DNA of 64,000 nucleotides from Omphiscola glabra (GCA_964017045.1 OZ024798.1:25571347-25635346); one strand, 5' to 3'. Positions 1 to 11,683 are shown, counted from the stretch's first letter. The notes: a model not told the origin generated them from the sequence alone. Translations and numbers: made by a program.

Positions 1-2
1 AC

Positions 3-314
3 TCTCGACAGGCAAGCGCTCCCAATGAGGTACAAAAAAGTTACAAAGACACACTGAAAGTAGCACTAAAGGCCTTCAGCATCGACACTACTAAATGGGA
101 GCAGACAGCTCAGGACAGAGTCAAGTGGAGATCAGTGGTCAAGATAGGGGCTAAATCTTATGAAGCCAGTGGGATGACCACCATTGAGACACGCAGGCAC
201 GCCCGAAAGAACATTATTATATCCTCGACTACAGCAACTATCCCCCGGCCGCGGTGCCACAGATTATTTCGAGCACGTATAGGATTGGCAAGCCATCGTA
301 ACCCACCCCACTAA
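3..314 (+). pseudogene. LINE ORF2 C-terminal fragment with degenerate zinc finger
   Basis: An open frame runs from the window edge to TAA at 312-314 (about 103 codons). It reads like the tail of a non-LTR retrotransposon ORF2: a KDTLKVALKAF / WEQTAQDRVKWR block, then an ETRRHARKN block, then RCHRLFRARIGLASH. In related elements this last part is a C2H2 finger (C-x2-C ... TFRARIGLxSHLRTH). Here the first Cys is lost and the second His region reads HRNPPH, so the finger is probably dead. The same family recurs at 14970-15300. The copy is truncated by the window edge, so how much of the element lies upstream is unknown. Confidence 0.7.
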
Positions 315-589
315 CCGGATGACTGGATGGTTCTAGTAGATTTGACGGGCGAACAACAACAACATTAATTTTTACCAAGCTTAAGTATTTGTCAAATAGA
401 TTTATGTTCAGGGCTTCCCTAAATGTTTCTGTTGGTGGCATGCTTTCGAGAAACAGTAAATTTGTTTCAGTAGCAAAATGTAGTTGGTTATTTGTATTTC
501 AAAATGTTTGGCAACATATTTTCTATGAAACATTTACTAAATATATGTGCTTATCATTGATGTAATACATGTAACGCTGCGTTCAATTT

Positions 590-960
590 GAAGAAATAAG
601 AAATGTCTACTTCTGCTATAGTTTAAGAGCTCACGATCAATGCATTTATCATTGTGGCTCCTATTTATGTAGAGGGAGCTCGCGATGTTTCTGTGCCTGG
701 TATTGAAGAGGATTCTTCACTGGTTGCAAGGGTTACTCGGCGATGGTATCATGCACGGGGGGGGGGGGGGGGGGGGGGTGGAAGACAGGAAGCAACAGAC
801 GCAAAGGTGTCAAGTGTTGTCGCTTCAACTGTTCCTTTTGGAAGCCTGCTCCAGTTCTTATTTGTCTTTGGCAATATAGCACGCGTGCTAGGGAAAAATG
901 GTTGCGTGTTTTGTCACGGGGAGATTAATTGTGTAGCTGTTGCTATGTACATTGTATGTG
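590..960 (-). pseudogene. LINE 3' end, C-terminal coding remnant plus 3' UTR
   Basis: On the - strand one frame reads NKNWSRLPKGTVEATTLDTF followed by ASVASC, the usual last block of CR1/Jockey-like LINE ORF2 (normally RTxxxWNxLP...TLDTF). It is followed by a 3' UTR (about 600-700) that is clearly homologous to 9395-9513 and to 37755-37830: GGAGCC, then a GATCAAT/ATTGATC palindrome, then GAGCTCTTAA. A run of about 22 G at 757-778 (a C-run on the element strand) has expanded inside the copy and shifts frame. No reverse transcriptase core remains. Confidence 0.65.
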
Positions 961-1184
961 TGACATATTTGGATATACAATAAAATATAAAATGCTTTTT
1001 CAAAGCGAACATAAAGGAAATATGAAACGCCAGATGTTCACCCATTTACATAACAACTTCTTAATAAATGATCAGTCACGTACAATGACATAAATGCAAA
1101 CATAAATGGATATAAAGGATTTATACCAAAAAATCGTTGTTTTGGGTCTTCTCTAAAAAAAATAATAATTCGTGTTTCTAAGAT

Positions 1185-1460
1185 AAAGGCAAAAATCTTC
1201 GGGTGGATAACCGACCCACCTCCCGACATCCTATCGAACTGAAACTTGGCACATAGACTCGGTGCCAATGACTTCAAATTCTAAAGAATTATCAGCCCCT
1301 CACCTCAGTTTATCATGTTTTTCAAAGGGAAGCTTATTGACCCGATTCCCGTCATCATTATAGGTGAAACCTGGCACATAGTCTCTTGGCCAATGACAAC
1401 ACATGCTTTCAAATGTTCAGCCCCACCCACCCAAAATTCAGTTTTTCCTGATTTTTAATG
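1185..1460 (+). repeat. Dispersed repeat, two tandem partial units
   Basis: Two head-to-tail segments share the phrases GGCACATAGACTC / GGCACATAGTCTC, CCAATGAC and a CAAATGTTCAGCCCC block. A third copy lies at 14058-14230 in the same orientation. The core is non-coding and the family was not recognised. Its style (short tandem cores of about 160 bp) resembles the internal repeats of mollusc Helitron derivatives, but no Helitron end is visible here. Confidence 0.55.
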
Positions 1461-2375
1461 GGAAGATGAAGGAAATATGATATAATGATTTCGTAAGAAC
1501 TGCAGACATCGCTAAGTCGCACAAAAATTCATATAAAGGATGAATACAAAAAAAATGTATTTTTAAAAAATTATTTCGTATATCACCATTGTTTTTGACG
1601 TATGAATCAAGCATTATGATCGTATTCATGAAAACTGAAGACATGCTAGAAATAATACGAGTTACATTTCTGTGTCCCATGTAAAGATTTAAAAAAAACT
1701 CGTCGGTGACAACTCTATTCTAAATTTATTAAAGTTGTCTGTTCATTGCCATTGCTAAGGAAATTCGTTTTGTTGTCATTGCCGCGTATGCTGTTGAAAA
1801 GGTCAAAGGTCTTTCCTCGTGTGTCTGAGAGTATAGTAATAGCTTTTCACGACAGCCCTTTTTTATTGTTGAAAATCAAATAGTGTTTAATTATTTTATT
1901 TTTACAAAAGATCTGATTTTAAAAAAAAAATTACCATTACAAAATTAACCAGCGCCTTCGTTAGGTGATCCTACCGCCCCCAAGCCTACGCTGAGAACCA
2001 CTGATACATATATAATAATTTTAACCTTTTTTTTTTCTTATAATCATTGTTTCTCTCACCTCCCACTGTAGAAAGAAGAACACAGCAAGCGCACTACGAG
2101 GGATGTAATCCTTCCTGGGCACAGGCTAGTAAATCGAATGATCATTGGAATACTTTTGGTATTCGAGTATAATTATTTTGAGTTTTGTTTTCGTATTCGG
2201 ATACACTCTTTCTTTGTTTTTTCGATTTCTTGTCACTCGACATGTCAATTTGCCGCTATGCTCGTCTTGTTTAAGTCAAAGGAGACCCCACCACCTGGAG
2301 ACAGCGGCGGATCGCTGATTGCGCAAAGGGTCAGTTTCGCCCAAACAGGACCGGTGCGGGAGCCCGCCCGTGCAC
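1461..2375. other. AT-rich intergenic DNA, nothing recognised
   Basis: No frame here has codon structure or a recognisable motif. Short open frames are broken by homopolymer A/T runs. Confidence 0.5.
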
Positions 2376-2541
2376 ATGATAGAAGGACGTTACGAATTGT
2401 GATAGAATAATTTGTAAGGACCTACGAACTGTGACAGAATCGTTATCAGGACGTTAAGAACTGTGACAGAATCGTTTATAAGAACGTTACGAACTGTGAC
2501 AGAATCATTTGTAAGGACGTTACGAACTGTGACGGGACGTC
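2376..2541 (+). repeat. Minisatellite, about 34 bp x 5
   Basis: Five imperfect copies of GGACGTTACGAACTGTGACA followed by GAATCRTTTGTAA. Copies differ by single substitutions (GACCTACGAA, GACGTTAAGAA) and 1-2 bp indels. Confidence 0.85.
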
Positions 2542-2574
2542 TTTAGCCTCTGGTTTCATCGTCATGTTGCCTCC

Positions 2575-2775
2575 AACTCAATCTATTGAATGCGTATTGT
2601 TGTGGATAACTAGATCCTGGCATCATCATGTTGTACAAACTCAATACATTGGACATGTATTATTGGCGAAACCAGACGACCCTGGCATCATTATGTTGCA
2701 CAAACTCATTACATTGGACATGTATTATTGGCGATAACCAGACGACCCTGGCATCATCATGTTGCACAATTTCAT
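2575..2775 (+). repeat. Minisatellite, about 68 bp x 3
   Basis: Three tandem copies built on CCTGGCATCATCATGTTGCA, then CAAACTCATTACATTGGACA and TGTATTATTGGCGATAACCAGACGA. It follows the 34-bp array by about 30 bp but shares no sequence with it. Confidence 0.85.
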
Positions 2776-3169
2776 TCCCATAAAATATGAAGTAACAAAC
2801 CATGGGCGTGTCACACCTCATCAAACACCTTATAATGTTACTGAACAGGGCAAAAATAACATATGTGAGGGGCGAGAAAAGGGGGGGGGGCGCTACGTCA
2901 CGCAAACTGTGGTATCCCAACCATCTGTTAACTTTTCGAATTTTTAAAACTAATTTCTGTGTCTAAATCTTTTGGGATGGTGGGAAGGGATGAGATTTTT
3001 TGCGTGTATGGTGTGGGTGGGGGTGGGGGTGGGGGTGGGGTTTGACCCAGATACGTGGCTTTACTCTGAAGTCGCCCTGCCACTTTTTCGATTTTTGTGT
3101 CCCCTGCCTACAAAGTTCGGAGTTAATGCGTGAACTTCCCATCTATTAAAGTTACTTGACAAAACATGA

Positions 3170-3640
3170 ACTCAAGTAACGCACATTTTAGAATCCCAAT
3201 ATTTGCTACACCCCTTACCACATGATACGTCACTGCACACGTTTTATTTCACGCCAGGAACTATATTAATATTCTGATGTCCCAACCACTTTTAAACCGA
3301 ATATTTATTACCAGCAAACAAGTATCTCACACCACAGTAACCAGGTCGATTAATCAGAGCCAAATACTCACTTAACACTGACTTAACATCTGACAACCCC
3401 ATGAGAAATTACACCCGGAGCAATAGCAAATGCTTCACCGTGCCTCGGAGTAACACAGTGCAACACAAACAATCATTCTTCCCTCGCACAATAATCGCTT
3501 GGAACCACCTGGACAATACTGCCGTGAACTCGACATCTGTATAAAGCTTCAAGGCTGCTCTGGCATCTGCTAGGAGCCGTTAGGATGGCAGCATCGCTTC
3601 CCCAACCGTTGCACATATGCCAGTATATGGATGCAGCAAC
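3170..3640 (+). pseudogene. LINE ORF2 C-terminal remnant
   Basis: The + strand reads SFFPRTIIAWNHLDNTAVNS, then TSV, a stop, and SFKAALASARSR. This is the common C-terminal block of CR1/Jockey-type LINEs (SFFPRTIxxWNxLP...FKxxL). Upstream, SDNPMRNYTRSNSKCFTVPR is also in register. The frame has at least one stop and no RT core. The 3' UTR-like DNA after 3590 is non-coding. Confidence 0.65.
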
Positions 3641-4206
3641 GTACCCTACCAGAACCAGAAAACCATTTTAAATTGAGACGATTTCACTTTCCGAAAAGAA
3701 AATATTACGCACCAAACGCAGTTGCGTTAAAATAAAATAAAAAAATCATTTAGCGTGGTTATCGGGAATAATATTTTGCGCGCTATCCGGAAATCGTAGC
3801 AATCACACCACAAGCAAAATGTATATATGAGATTATAAGCAAATACTTGTCATATTGTGACGTAGTCGGTTGGGGCAATGTTAAAAAAAATGATTTTCAC
3901 CCCTCAATTTATTAATGTGGAAATGGCGCAAATCACAGAGATCAACAAAATCCACAGGTGCGCGTCTCACAGCCAGCTATCAGAAAGAAAGGAAAAATTA
4001 TTTACGACCCACAACCAATTCAACGAAGCATTAAATCAACGAGAGATGTCCAATATGGCGTCCAGGCGAATGATCACGTATACACGGCGTAATAACCAGC
4101 TGCTTAGAAACTTTTCGTGTTTTACTATTTTGTAAGGGAAAAGGGGCGGGGAGCCAGTCACGACTTCAATGTATATGTCTTAGCCAAAAATGTTCGTGGA
4201 CATTTA
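3641..4206. other. Intergenic DNA, nothing recognised
   Basis: An 85-codon frame at 3878-4135 has no recognisable motif, no supporting splice signals and no similarity that I can see to neighbouring elements. It is not annotated as a gene. Confidence 0.4.
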
Positions 4207-4510
4207 GTAGTACGCAGTGGCATCACTTGGGTTTGTGGCTTCACGTGGGTTTGTGGATTCATTTGGCTTTGTGGTCTCACTTGTGTTTGTTGATTTCACT
4301 TGGATTTGTGGTCTCACTTGGGTTTGTGGCTTCATTCGGGTTTGTGGTCTCACTTCTGTTTGTTGATTTTACTTGGGTTTGTGGTCTCACTTGTGTTTGT
4401 TGATTTCACTTGGATTTGTGGTCTCACTTGGGTTTGTGGCCTCACTTGGATTTGTTGTCTCTCATGGGTTTGTGGTCTCTCTTGGGTTTGTAATCTCACT
4501 TGGTTAAGTT
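4207..4510 (+). repeat. Minisatellite, about 18-20 bp x 16
   Basis: A degenerate tandem array of CACTTGGGTTTGTGGTCT with variants TTGTTGATTT and GTGGCTTCAC. The unit length stays near 18 bp, which leaves an open frame of WVCGLTWVC-type repeats that has no coding meaning. Confidence 0.85.
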
Positions 4511-4559
4511 TCACTCAATGCGGTAAACTCGTAATGTCACTCCCTTAAGACTTTCAAAT

Positions 4560-4735
4560 ATACACCCTCCGCTAGTGGCACCCTTTTCAGAGGGGAACTG
4601 CTCTGGGGGAAACTGCTCTGTCCTGTGGCATTCTTTTTTACCGATGAAAATCTGCTCCGGTGACTACCTGCTCCAGTAACTACCTACTCCAGTGACTACC
4701 TACTCCGGTGACTACCTGCTCTGGTGATCGTTTTC
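4560..4735 (+). repeat. CTGCTC 15-mer array, third member of the composite repeat family
   Basis: Repeats of CTGCTCYGGTGACTAC run up to the 5' edge of the adjoining LINE. The unit is a variant of the CTGCTCTGATGACACC unit at 10805-10940 and 15710-15785. An upstream segment with CTGCTCTGGGGGAAA belongs to the same block. The copy appears cut off by the LINE at about 4741. Confidence 0.6.
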
Positions 4736-4740
4736 TAGTA

Positions 4741-6092
4741 TTTAACAGGGAGGAGAAGCAATGATAAATGCCCTAACCAATAGTTGTAACAAAATATGGC
4801 TGACAGGGAATGGCCCAAATCATGGACCCAATCTCTCATCATCACCCTCCCCAAGAAAGGTAACCTACGGCTATGCCAAAACTACCGCACCATTAGCCTA
4901 ATAAGCCACCCAAGCAAGGTCATACTGAAGGTCATTCTGAACCGACTAAGAACATATGCCGACAGAATCATTGCTGAAGAACAGGCTGTCTTCATGCTAG
5001 AACGTGGCACTACTGAGCAGATCTAAAACCTCAGAATACTATGTGAGAAATATGCTCAACACCAACATAAGCTATACCTCGTCTTTGTGGATTTCAAGAA
5101 GGCATTCAACAGGGTTTGGCATGCTGCTTTATGGGCCACCATGAGGCACTACAACATCAACATAAACCTAACCAGAATTATATGCAGCTTCTATGATAAA
5201 GCCACCAGTGCAGTTTTATGCAGTCAATGTCAGATGCACTGGAAACGCATGTCGGTACAGTCAGCATTGGTGGCAGAATAATCCCCAACATACGCTTTGC
5301 GGATGACATGGACGGACTGGCTGGAAGCGAAGAAGAGCTAGCCAACCTAGTAAAGCGTCTCGACAAGACTGTGGCATGCAAATCAGTGTAGAAAAGACAA
5401 AAATGATGACAAATAGCACCACTGGCATCGCCACTGAAATTAAGGTCGGGGAGGAAAGATTAGAGACAGTTGGCAGTTTCAAATACCTAGGATCAATTGT
5501 TTCGGAAGAAGGCTCCAAGCCCGAATTGATGGCTAGGATTGCGCAGACCACAACAGCACTAAAGAGGCTCAAGAAAATATGGAACGACAAAAATATAACC
5601 CCCAGCACCAAAATCAGGCTGATGCGCTCATTAATCCTCTCCATTTTGTTATGTGCCTGTGAGTCCAGGACATTAACAGCAGAACTTGAAAAGAAAATAA
5701 ATGCGATGGAGATGAGATGTTTCAGAGGCATTCTTGGCATCTGCTATAGAGACCATATCACATGAACAAGTAAAAGAAAGGATTCGTCAAGCAATTGGGC
5801 AGTACGATGATCTCCTGGTGTCTGTAAAAAGCGCAAACTTGAGAGGTATGGCCACGTGACAAAAAAACAGGGGTTCGCCAAAGAAATCAAGCAGGGCACA
5901 ACGAGAGGAGGGAGAAGAAGAGGAAGACAGAGAAAAAGGTGGGAAGATAACATCAAAGAGTGGACGAGATTAAAACTAGGCGATGCTGTGCGAAGTGCAG
6001 AGGACAGAGAGGAATGGAGAGGGATAGTTTTTATGTCATCTGTGGCGCCCAACGGTCCAAGGACCAAGGGACATGATGATGATGATGATGAA
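4741..6092 (+). pseudogene. LINE reverse transcriptase, decayed copy 1 (RTE-like)
   Basis: This is the RT and C-terminal part of a non-LTR retrotransposon ORF2. Visible blocks in order are WPKSWTQSLIITLPKKGN, NYRTISLISHPSKVILKVIL, VFVDFKKAFNRVWHAALW, FADDMDGL (catalytic FADD box), VGSFKYLGSIVSEEG, SILLCACESRTLTAELEKK, and a basic tail GGRRRGRQRKRW followed by DNIKEW. The copy is 5'-truncated and ends in (ATG)n at 6076-6091, as RTE-like elements often do. Lesions: a 1-bp loss near 4808, a stop after GRGTTEQI (5022-5026), and a deletion of about 90-100 bp near 5220 that removes the VRQGCLLSP motif. Copy 2 at 38318-40092 is intact at those points. Clade assignment is inference. Confidence 0.85.
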
Positions 6093-6277
6093 CAACGATT
6101 TGTTAAGATCTCGCTACTAAAGTTACGCACTTGGCCTCGTGAAACTCATTGTACTGTAGATCTCTTAAGCTGAACAAAAAGGCCCTTACCGTCTCGATTG
6201 ACACGTACCGTTAGGGCGTAACAAAGAACTTGATATTTCGAGAACAGGCTGTTTATTGATTTTTTAACCCACATGTT

Positions 6278-6866
6278 AATGAACTCTACCGACTAAGTTT
6301 GATATAGTGTAGGACACAAATAATGAACTCTACCAAGAAATGTTGACATAGTGACGGACAAAAATAATGAACTCTACCGACTAAGTTTGATATAGTGTAG
6401 GACACAAATAATGAACTCTACCAAGAAAGGTTGACATAGTGACGGACAAAAATAATGAACTCTACCGACTAAGTTTGATATAGTGCAGGACACAAATAAT
6501 GAACTCTACCAAGAAAGGTTGACATAGTGACGGACAAAAATAATGAACTCTACCGACTAAGTTTGATATAGTGTAGGACACAAATAATGAACTCTACCAA
6601 GAAAGGTTGACATAGTGACGGACAAAAATAATGAACTCTACCGACTAAGTTTGATATAGTGCAGGACACAAATAATGAACTCTACCGACTAAGTTCGATA
6701 TAGTGTAGGACACAAATAATGAACTCTACCGACTAAGTTCGATATAGTGTAGGACACAAATAATGAACTCTACCGACTAAGTTCGATATAGTGTAGGACA
6801 AAAATAATGAACTCTACCGACTAAGTTCGATATAGTGTAGGACACAAATAATGAACTCTACCGACC
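6278..6866 (+). repeat. 44-bp minisatellite with alternating unit types
   Basis: Fourteen copies, the last partial, of a 44-bp unit beginning AATGAACTCTACC. Type A continues GACTAAGTTTGATATAGTGT; type B continues AAGAAAGGTTGACATAGTGA. The order is A B A B A B A B A, then four A' units with TTCGATA in place of TTTGATA, then a truncated unit. It starts about 185 bp downstream of the LINE tail. Confidence 0.95.
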
Positions 6867-7081
6867 ATTAGAACATTAGAATAGTCCTATAATTCAGGAG
6901 TGAGCAAAGGCGATGGAAATCGGGAGTGCGTTAGACTTTAAGATGAATATCTCCTAGCTCACGATTGGTAAAAATGAAAAAAAAAAAAATTTATATTTGC
7001 TTCAAATTTACGGAATTTACCCTCGCATTTTATATTTTAAAGAATAGTAAAGGCAGCTCATTGTGTAGTAACAGTGTGGGT

Positions 7082-7222
7082 GTGGGACAACGGGCTGCTA
7101 AAGGTGTGTGGTGGTGTACGTAGGGGGCGTGGGACAACGGGCTGCTAAAGGTGTGTGGTGGTGTACGTAGGGGGCGTGGGACAACGGGCTGCTAAAGGTG
7201 TGTGGTGGTGTACGTAGGGGGT
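7082..7222 (+). repeat. 47-bp minisatellite x 3
   Basis: Three nearly identical copies of a G-rich 47-bp unit (GTGGGACAACGGGCTGCTAA, then AGGTGTGTGGTGGTGTACGT AGGGGGC). Identity between units is essentially complete, so amplification is recent. Confidence 0.9.
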
Positions 7223-8190
7223 TATCCTCCCCCGGATGCTTTTATTAAAAATGTAATGAATTATGTGTGGGGGGAGGGGGGGAGTTTAAAAAAAAAATTC
7301 CCCACACAAAGCAAGATACGCCCCAGAATGGGCGGTTGCATTTTATCAATTATTTAACCTTATTCGGTACACACATTTCAAGGGGGGTGGGGTATGTACA
7401 CTTTTATGTCGATAACAATGGTGAAACTTGGAAATATTTTGAAATAAATGTATGTTTTTGGTTTTTCTTTTTCGTTCAAAATGTAAAACTATTTTACCAT
7501 TTCTTTTTTGTGATGGATACCTTTTTTGGAAGGAATTCTTTTTTCTTAATTTTTAAAATATTTTGTAGTAAATTAATTATTTTTATGTAGTTGATCCCAA
7601 AAATATTTTAAAATAATAACTTTAAAAATACATTACTTTTCAATTTTAAAAAAAATGTTTGCATACAACACTTAGTCAATCAGAGACGTCGCTTGACTTT
7701 TTATGGCGCCCGTGCTACTTTTCGTTGTTTTCCTTCCCTACCTAGCAGTAAAAGTTGATAATTTAATGTAATTACAGCCCAACTTTAAGCCCCTAAAATA
7801 TACGAGGCCCAAAACAGCTATGTGGGATGCAGACCTCACACGATGGCTCTTAGGTCTAATGACACCTAAAATCTTAACTAGCATCTCTCCCGTTGCTCTA
7901 CAGTTAAGTGTTTAATGATGCGAAACTAAATTTAACTACGGTATGTAAAAAAAAAATGCATTCTTGCATTTTGAATTTATCAAAATATTTCCTAGGCCTA
8001 TAAAGTTTTAAGGGGCGAGTCTAAGCTAAGGAGTATCTCTCGATAAAAAACATACCCTAAGGGCTCCCAATTGGACTGAATTTATTTAATATTGTGCTGG
8101 TGGAAGAGTTAGTGATGTTTGGTTATTATCGTTATTTCTAGAGCTTCCCACCCAAATATCTGAAATGTTTACATCAGTGGCGCTTCATCC
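7223..8190. other. AT-rich intergenic DNA, nothing recognised
   Basis: Poly-A/T runs and G-rich patches only. The 107-codon frame at 7267-7590 is compositional (F/K/N rich) and lacks motifs. Confidence 0.45.
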
Positions 8191-8193
8191 CAT

Positions 8194-9300
8194 TTAGGGC
8201 CCTGGCCTGCTCCACCCCATTCTTCCATTGGGATCGATCCATCGCTTTACAACTCCATGTGTAAACCCCAACCTTTGTAAGCCCTTCTCTACATCGTCAA
8301 TCCATCTCAGTCTTGGTCGACCGGTGAGCCGTCTGCCCCTAGGTTTATGCCTGTAGATCGTTTTTGTTGCTCCAGAATCCGGCATCCTTTCAATGTGTCC
8401 TGCCTAGGGCAGTCTGCCTTTTTTATATTGTTGTGACTATGGATGGGTATTTGTACAATTGATATAGCTCTTAGTTTGTACGGATTCCCAAAACAAAATT
8501 GTCTATCATCGGGTCATATATTTAGCAGGTTCTCTGCTTTTCTGATAGGAACCAAGTCTCACTACTGGTCTTGTGATAGTGGTGTACTGCCTTCTTTGTT
8601 CCCTTAGCGAGATTTTTGCTTTGAAGTAGCTTTTGTAAATTGAAATAAGAACGGTTGCATGCTGTTATTCTTTCTTGCACCTCCGAATGTATTTCCTCTT
8701 GCTTATTTATAGTCACCCCTAGATATTTGAAAGTAGCTACCCTCTCAAAGGCGTAGATGTTCATATTGATGAAGTCATCAGTGCGTATTTCCTGACATTA
8801 TCATAAGTATTGCCTTCGCTTTATTTACATCAAGACCAGTTTTGACCGTCACATTTTCAAGTTCCCTGAAGGTTTTAATTATATCATCAATGCTGTTTCT
8901 CCCAAGTAGCGCTATATCGTCTGTGTAGGCCAGGTATTGCAGTGACTGGCTTTATAAAGTTCCTTATGGTTGTTCTGTACCACCTCTCAGGTGCTCACAT
9001 GTATGTTTCTAATGCTTTTTTCTAAAGTGATGTTGAAAATGATACACGGATTTCCATGTCTGAGGCCCAGATTGATTGGGAACTCCCTCAAGTACTCCCT
9101 CTGTACTTTGATTCTACTTTTGTAGTTATCCATCGTCATATGTATGAGTCGGGTAAGTTTGTTAAGGACTCCAAGTTCCAGCACAGCATCGTTCATGTAT
9201 TTCCTGTCTATGCTATCATAACCTGATTTGTAGTCCAGATATAGTTGGTGTATGTTGATGTATTCTTAGCATTTTTCTACGAGACATCTAACAGTAAATA
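8194..9300 (-). pseudogene. LINE ORF2 remnant (RT region to C-terminus), - strand
   Basis: Read from 9300 down to 8194, the pieces follow the order of a LINE ORF2: the block LTRLIHMTMDNYKSRIKVQ (9196-8987), then LRHGNPCIIFNITLEKSIRN in the place of the 'xxGxRQGDxLSPxLFNxxLE' block, then VATFKYLGVTINKQEEIHSE, then HHYHKTSSETWFLSEKQ (degenerate 'IxPxxxYGSETWxL'), then RRLTGRPRLRWIDDVEKGLQ. Several frameshifts and stops separate them. The catalytic FADD region falls in a broken stretch around 8880-8950. It differs from the 4741-6092 family. Confidence 0.75.
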
Positions 9301-9394
9301 TATGAACGTTTGAAATGCCCCTTCACACATTTTCTTAAAGATACATTGAATACAGTGCATGATACCCTCACTAGGTAACTCTTGTTACCAGTGA

Positions 9395-9513
9395 AATATC
9401 CGCATCAACACCAGGCACAGAAACATTGCAAATCCCATCTACATTCATAGGAGCCATAATGATCAATAAATTGATCGTGGGCCCTTAATAGACAGAAAAA
9501 GAAGAAGAAATTT
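9395..9513 (+). repeat. LINE 3' UTR with (GAA)n tail
   Basis: The CAACACCAGGCACAGAAACA block, GGAGCCATAATGATC, ATTGATCGTGGGCCCTTAAT and a terminal AAAAAGAAGAAGAAA tail match the - strand 3' UTRs at 590-700 and 37755-37830. It is a short 3' stub inserted next to the - strand LINE remnant. Confidence 0.65.
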
Positions 9514-9724
9514 AGTTTGTGTCTGCACTGGTCGCCATAATGCCTCCCCCGACGCTTGAAAAATTATTTCCCCCGATCAAATGATGTCTTATCAAAACAT
9601 TCGAATCATGTATACTCCAAAATGCACCTTTTGATTGTTAAACAATCACACATTTTCTGCTGCCCTACTTCCCGATAAAAATTACTTGCCATGACAGCCA
9701 AATTTGGTGCTGATATATACTGCC

Positions 9725-10150
9725 CAGCGGCGTGCCTAGTGTTAGCGCCACCCTAGGTGGGTTAACTTTTTTGCTACGCTACCTTTCTCGATAGAAACTC
9801 TGCAGATGTCCGTAAAATCCCGCCGCTCTAACTAAAGAAAAAATGACAACTGGGAAGACCAAATGTTCGCCCCCCACACTGCTACGTCACTGACGTGAGT
9901 CTTTGATGAAAGGGGACAAGATTCATTTTTACACCCCCCCCCTTTTCCCTTCCCCCCCCCCCCCACTAAACTCTGAAACCTATTATTTTCATCCATTAAC
10001 ACTATGCCCATTAGATGCCCCGCTAATCTGGCGCCCGGGGACATATGTCCCATCTGCCACCCCTTAGCTACGCCTCTGGCCACTGAAAAACTGGCACTGC
10101 CCCCCCGAACGTCAAAAGTGCCCCCTCGGGGGAAAATTTCTGAAAGAAAC
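9725..10150 (-). repeat. Dispersed 'GGCGTAGC' repeat with C-runs
   Basis: On the - strand this reads GGCGTAGCTAAGGGGTGGCA, GGGCGCCAGATTAG, GATGAAAATAATAGGTTTCA, then a G-run and AATGAATCTTGTCCCC. A copy on the + strand at 18405-18610 shares the GATGAAAATAATGGGTTTA and AATGAATCTTGTCCCCGGGC blocks. Family not recognised; non-coding. Confidence 0.6.
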
Positions 10151-10633
10151 ACTGACTGCACGTGATGATGCTGCACGTGAAACATAAAGCTTTCGTCAAC
10201 AAATTAAAAAAAAAAAAAAAATTAAACTAGTACTCAACTTCTCCGGAAAAATAAAAGTTCGGGAATTTTTGAAATTGAATGTTTATTTTGACGAAGTGAT
10301 TATAACATAGGACACACTTGACCAAAAAGATGTATGAATGAAATTCATGGTTGATTATAATCCAGAAAAAGCGTCTACTCTTATTCTGATGAATAAAAAT
10401 GGAGTTTTTTTTTTTAAAGTGGGGTTGAACAATATCGCTGAAAGAAATATAATTAATGGTAAGTTGATGTTTTTCCCAGAGGAAACCGAACAGGCTAAAA
10501 GCTGTATTAATATCCGGCCGGTTGTGACGTGGTAGTACGGATACAATTTTGAATATGGAGCTACATCACATTCACAAGAGCTCCGAACATCGAATGATAT
10601 AAAATACGACCATCGATTGAAAATTATTCCATT

Positions 10634-11560
10634 GTGCTTGACTCAGGGGCCAGCGACCGAGGTAAACAAACCTTGCATACGTCCTTTTTGTTTAGTCGTC
10701 TGATTTATCTTATGCTCGGTGTCGTCACTGGTACTGGCTCAACCCAGTTCTGTTTTCTCATGATGTCACCCCATCCAGACTTATCCAAAGACCTCCCCCA
10801 AAGCAGCTTGATCTGGTGACGACCTGCTCTTGTGATAACCTGCTCTGATGACACCCTGCTCTGATGACACCTTGCTCTGATGACACCCTGCTCTGATGAC
10901 ACCCTGCTCTGATGACACCCTGTTCTGATGACACCCTGCTCTTGTGTTAAATTTATTTCTCGTTATAAAACCGACTTGATCGAGGTTTGTTAATTTAAAT
11001 AATTTTCATTTGGTGCCTACCCCCCTGTGAGGGTGCCTACCCCCCTTTGAGGGTGCCTACCCCCTGTGAGGGTGTCTGCCCCCTGTGAGGGTGCCTACCC
11101 CCCTGTGAGGGTGCCTACCCCCCTGTGAGGGTGCCTGCCCCCTGTGAGGGTGCCTACCCCCCTGTGAGGGTGCCTACCCCCTTGTGAGGGTGCCTGCCCC
11201 CCTGTGAGGGTGCCTACCCCCTGTGAGGGTGCCTGCCCCCTGTGAGGGTGCCTACCCCCTGTGAGGGTGCCTACCCCCCTGTGAGGGTGCCTACCCCCTT
11301 GTGAGGGTGCCTGCCCCCCTGTGAGGGTGCCTACCCCCTGTGAGGGTGCCTGCCCCCCTGTGAGGGTGCCTACCCCCCCTGTGAGGGTGCTTACCCCACA
11401 TTGGGGAGGATGTCCCGTGTATAGTCTCAGCCCTCGAACTCCTAGTGACAATATTGTTTATTCTCAAAACGACAAGAGATGCAAAGGATTTCTAAATTGC
11501 TTACGAAGAGGACGTCCAAAATGTGCTGTCTTGTCCCACTAGTGAACTTTACCAAAATGT
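10634..11560 (+). repeat. Composite repeat copy A (two minisatellites in a conserved frame)
   Basis: The order is a left segment with ACCCCATCCAGA (10765-10780), a 15-mer array CTGCTCTGATGACACC (10820-10940, about 8 units), a spacer with TTATAAAACCGACT (10960-10975), a 20-mer array GTGAGGGTGCCTACCCCCCT (11018-11400, 19 units), then AGGATGTCCCGTGTAT, and a right segment with ACAAGAGATGCAAAGGATTT. Every one of these blocks recurs in the same order at 15600-16800. It is therefore a dispersed element carrying hypervariable arrays rather than two chance minisatellites. No terminal repeats or coding capacity were found. Confidence 0.75.
11018..11400 (+). repeat. 20-bp minisatellite x 19
   Basis: Nineteen copies of CTGTGAGGGTGCCTACCCCC. 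Units vary mainly in the C-run (4-6 C) and CTAC versus CTGC. The array sits inside composite repeat copy A. Confidence 0.95.
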
Positions 11561-11683
11561 AAATGTCCCCATGAATGTAAGTTTGCCCAGAACACGGAGC
11601 AGAGACTGAGAAAGATAAATTATGATCTAGGAACACTTAAGTTTTTCAATTTCAAATATTTTTTTCTTCTTGTTTTGTATTGT

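Noticed and set aside
654..983. 109-codon + frame with poly-Gly
   Set aside because: It runs antisense to a LINE C-terminus and through a G-homopolymer.
6278..6866. CRISPR-like regular array
   Set aside because: Units are directly adjacent with no unique spacers and the genome is eukaryotic; this is a minisatellite.
9832..10185. 117-codon - strand frame
   Set aside because: Lies in a dispersed non-coding repeat with C-homopolymers; the same repeat at 18405 does not keep the frame.
11095..11451. 118-codon - strand frame of GVGTLTGG repeats
   Set aside because: Product of the 20-bp minisatellite; indels in the C-runs would shift frame between alleles.
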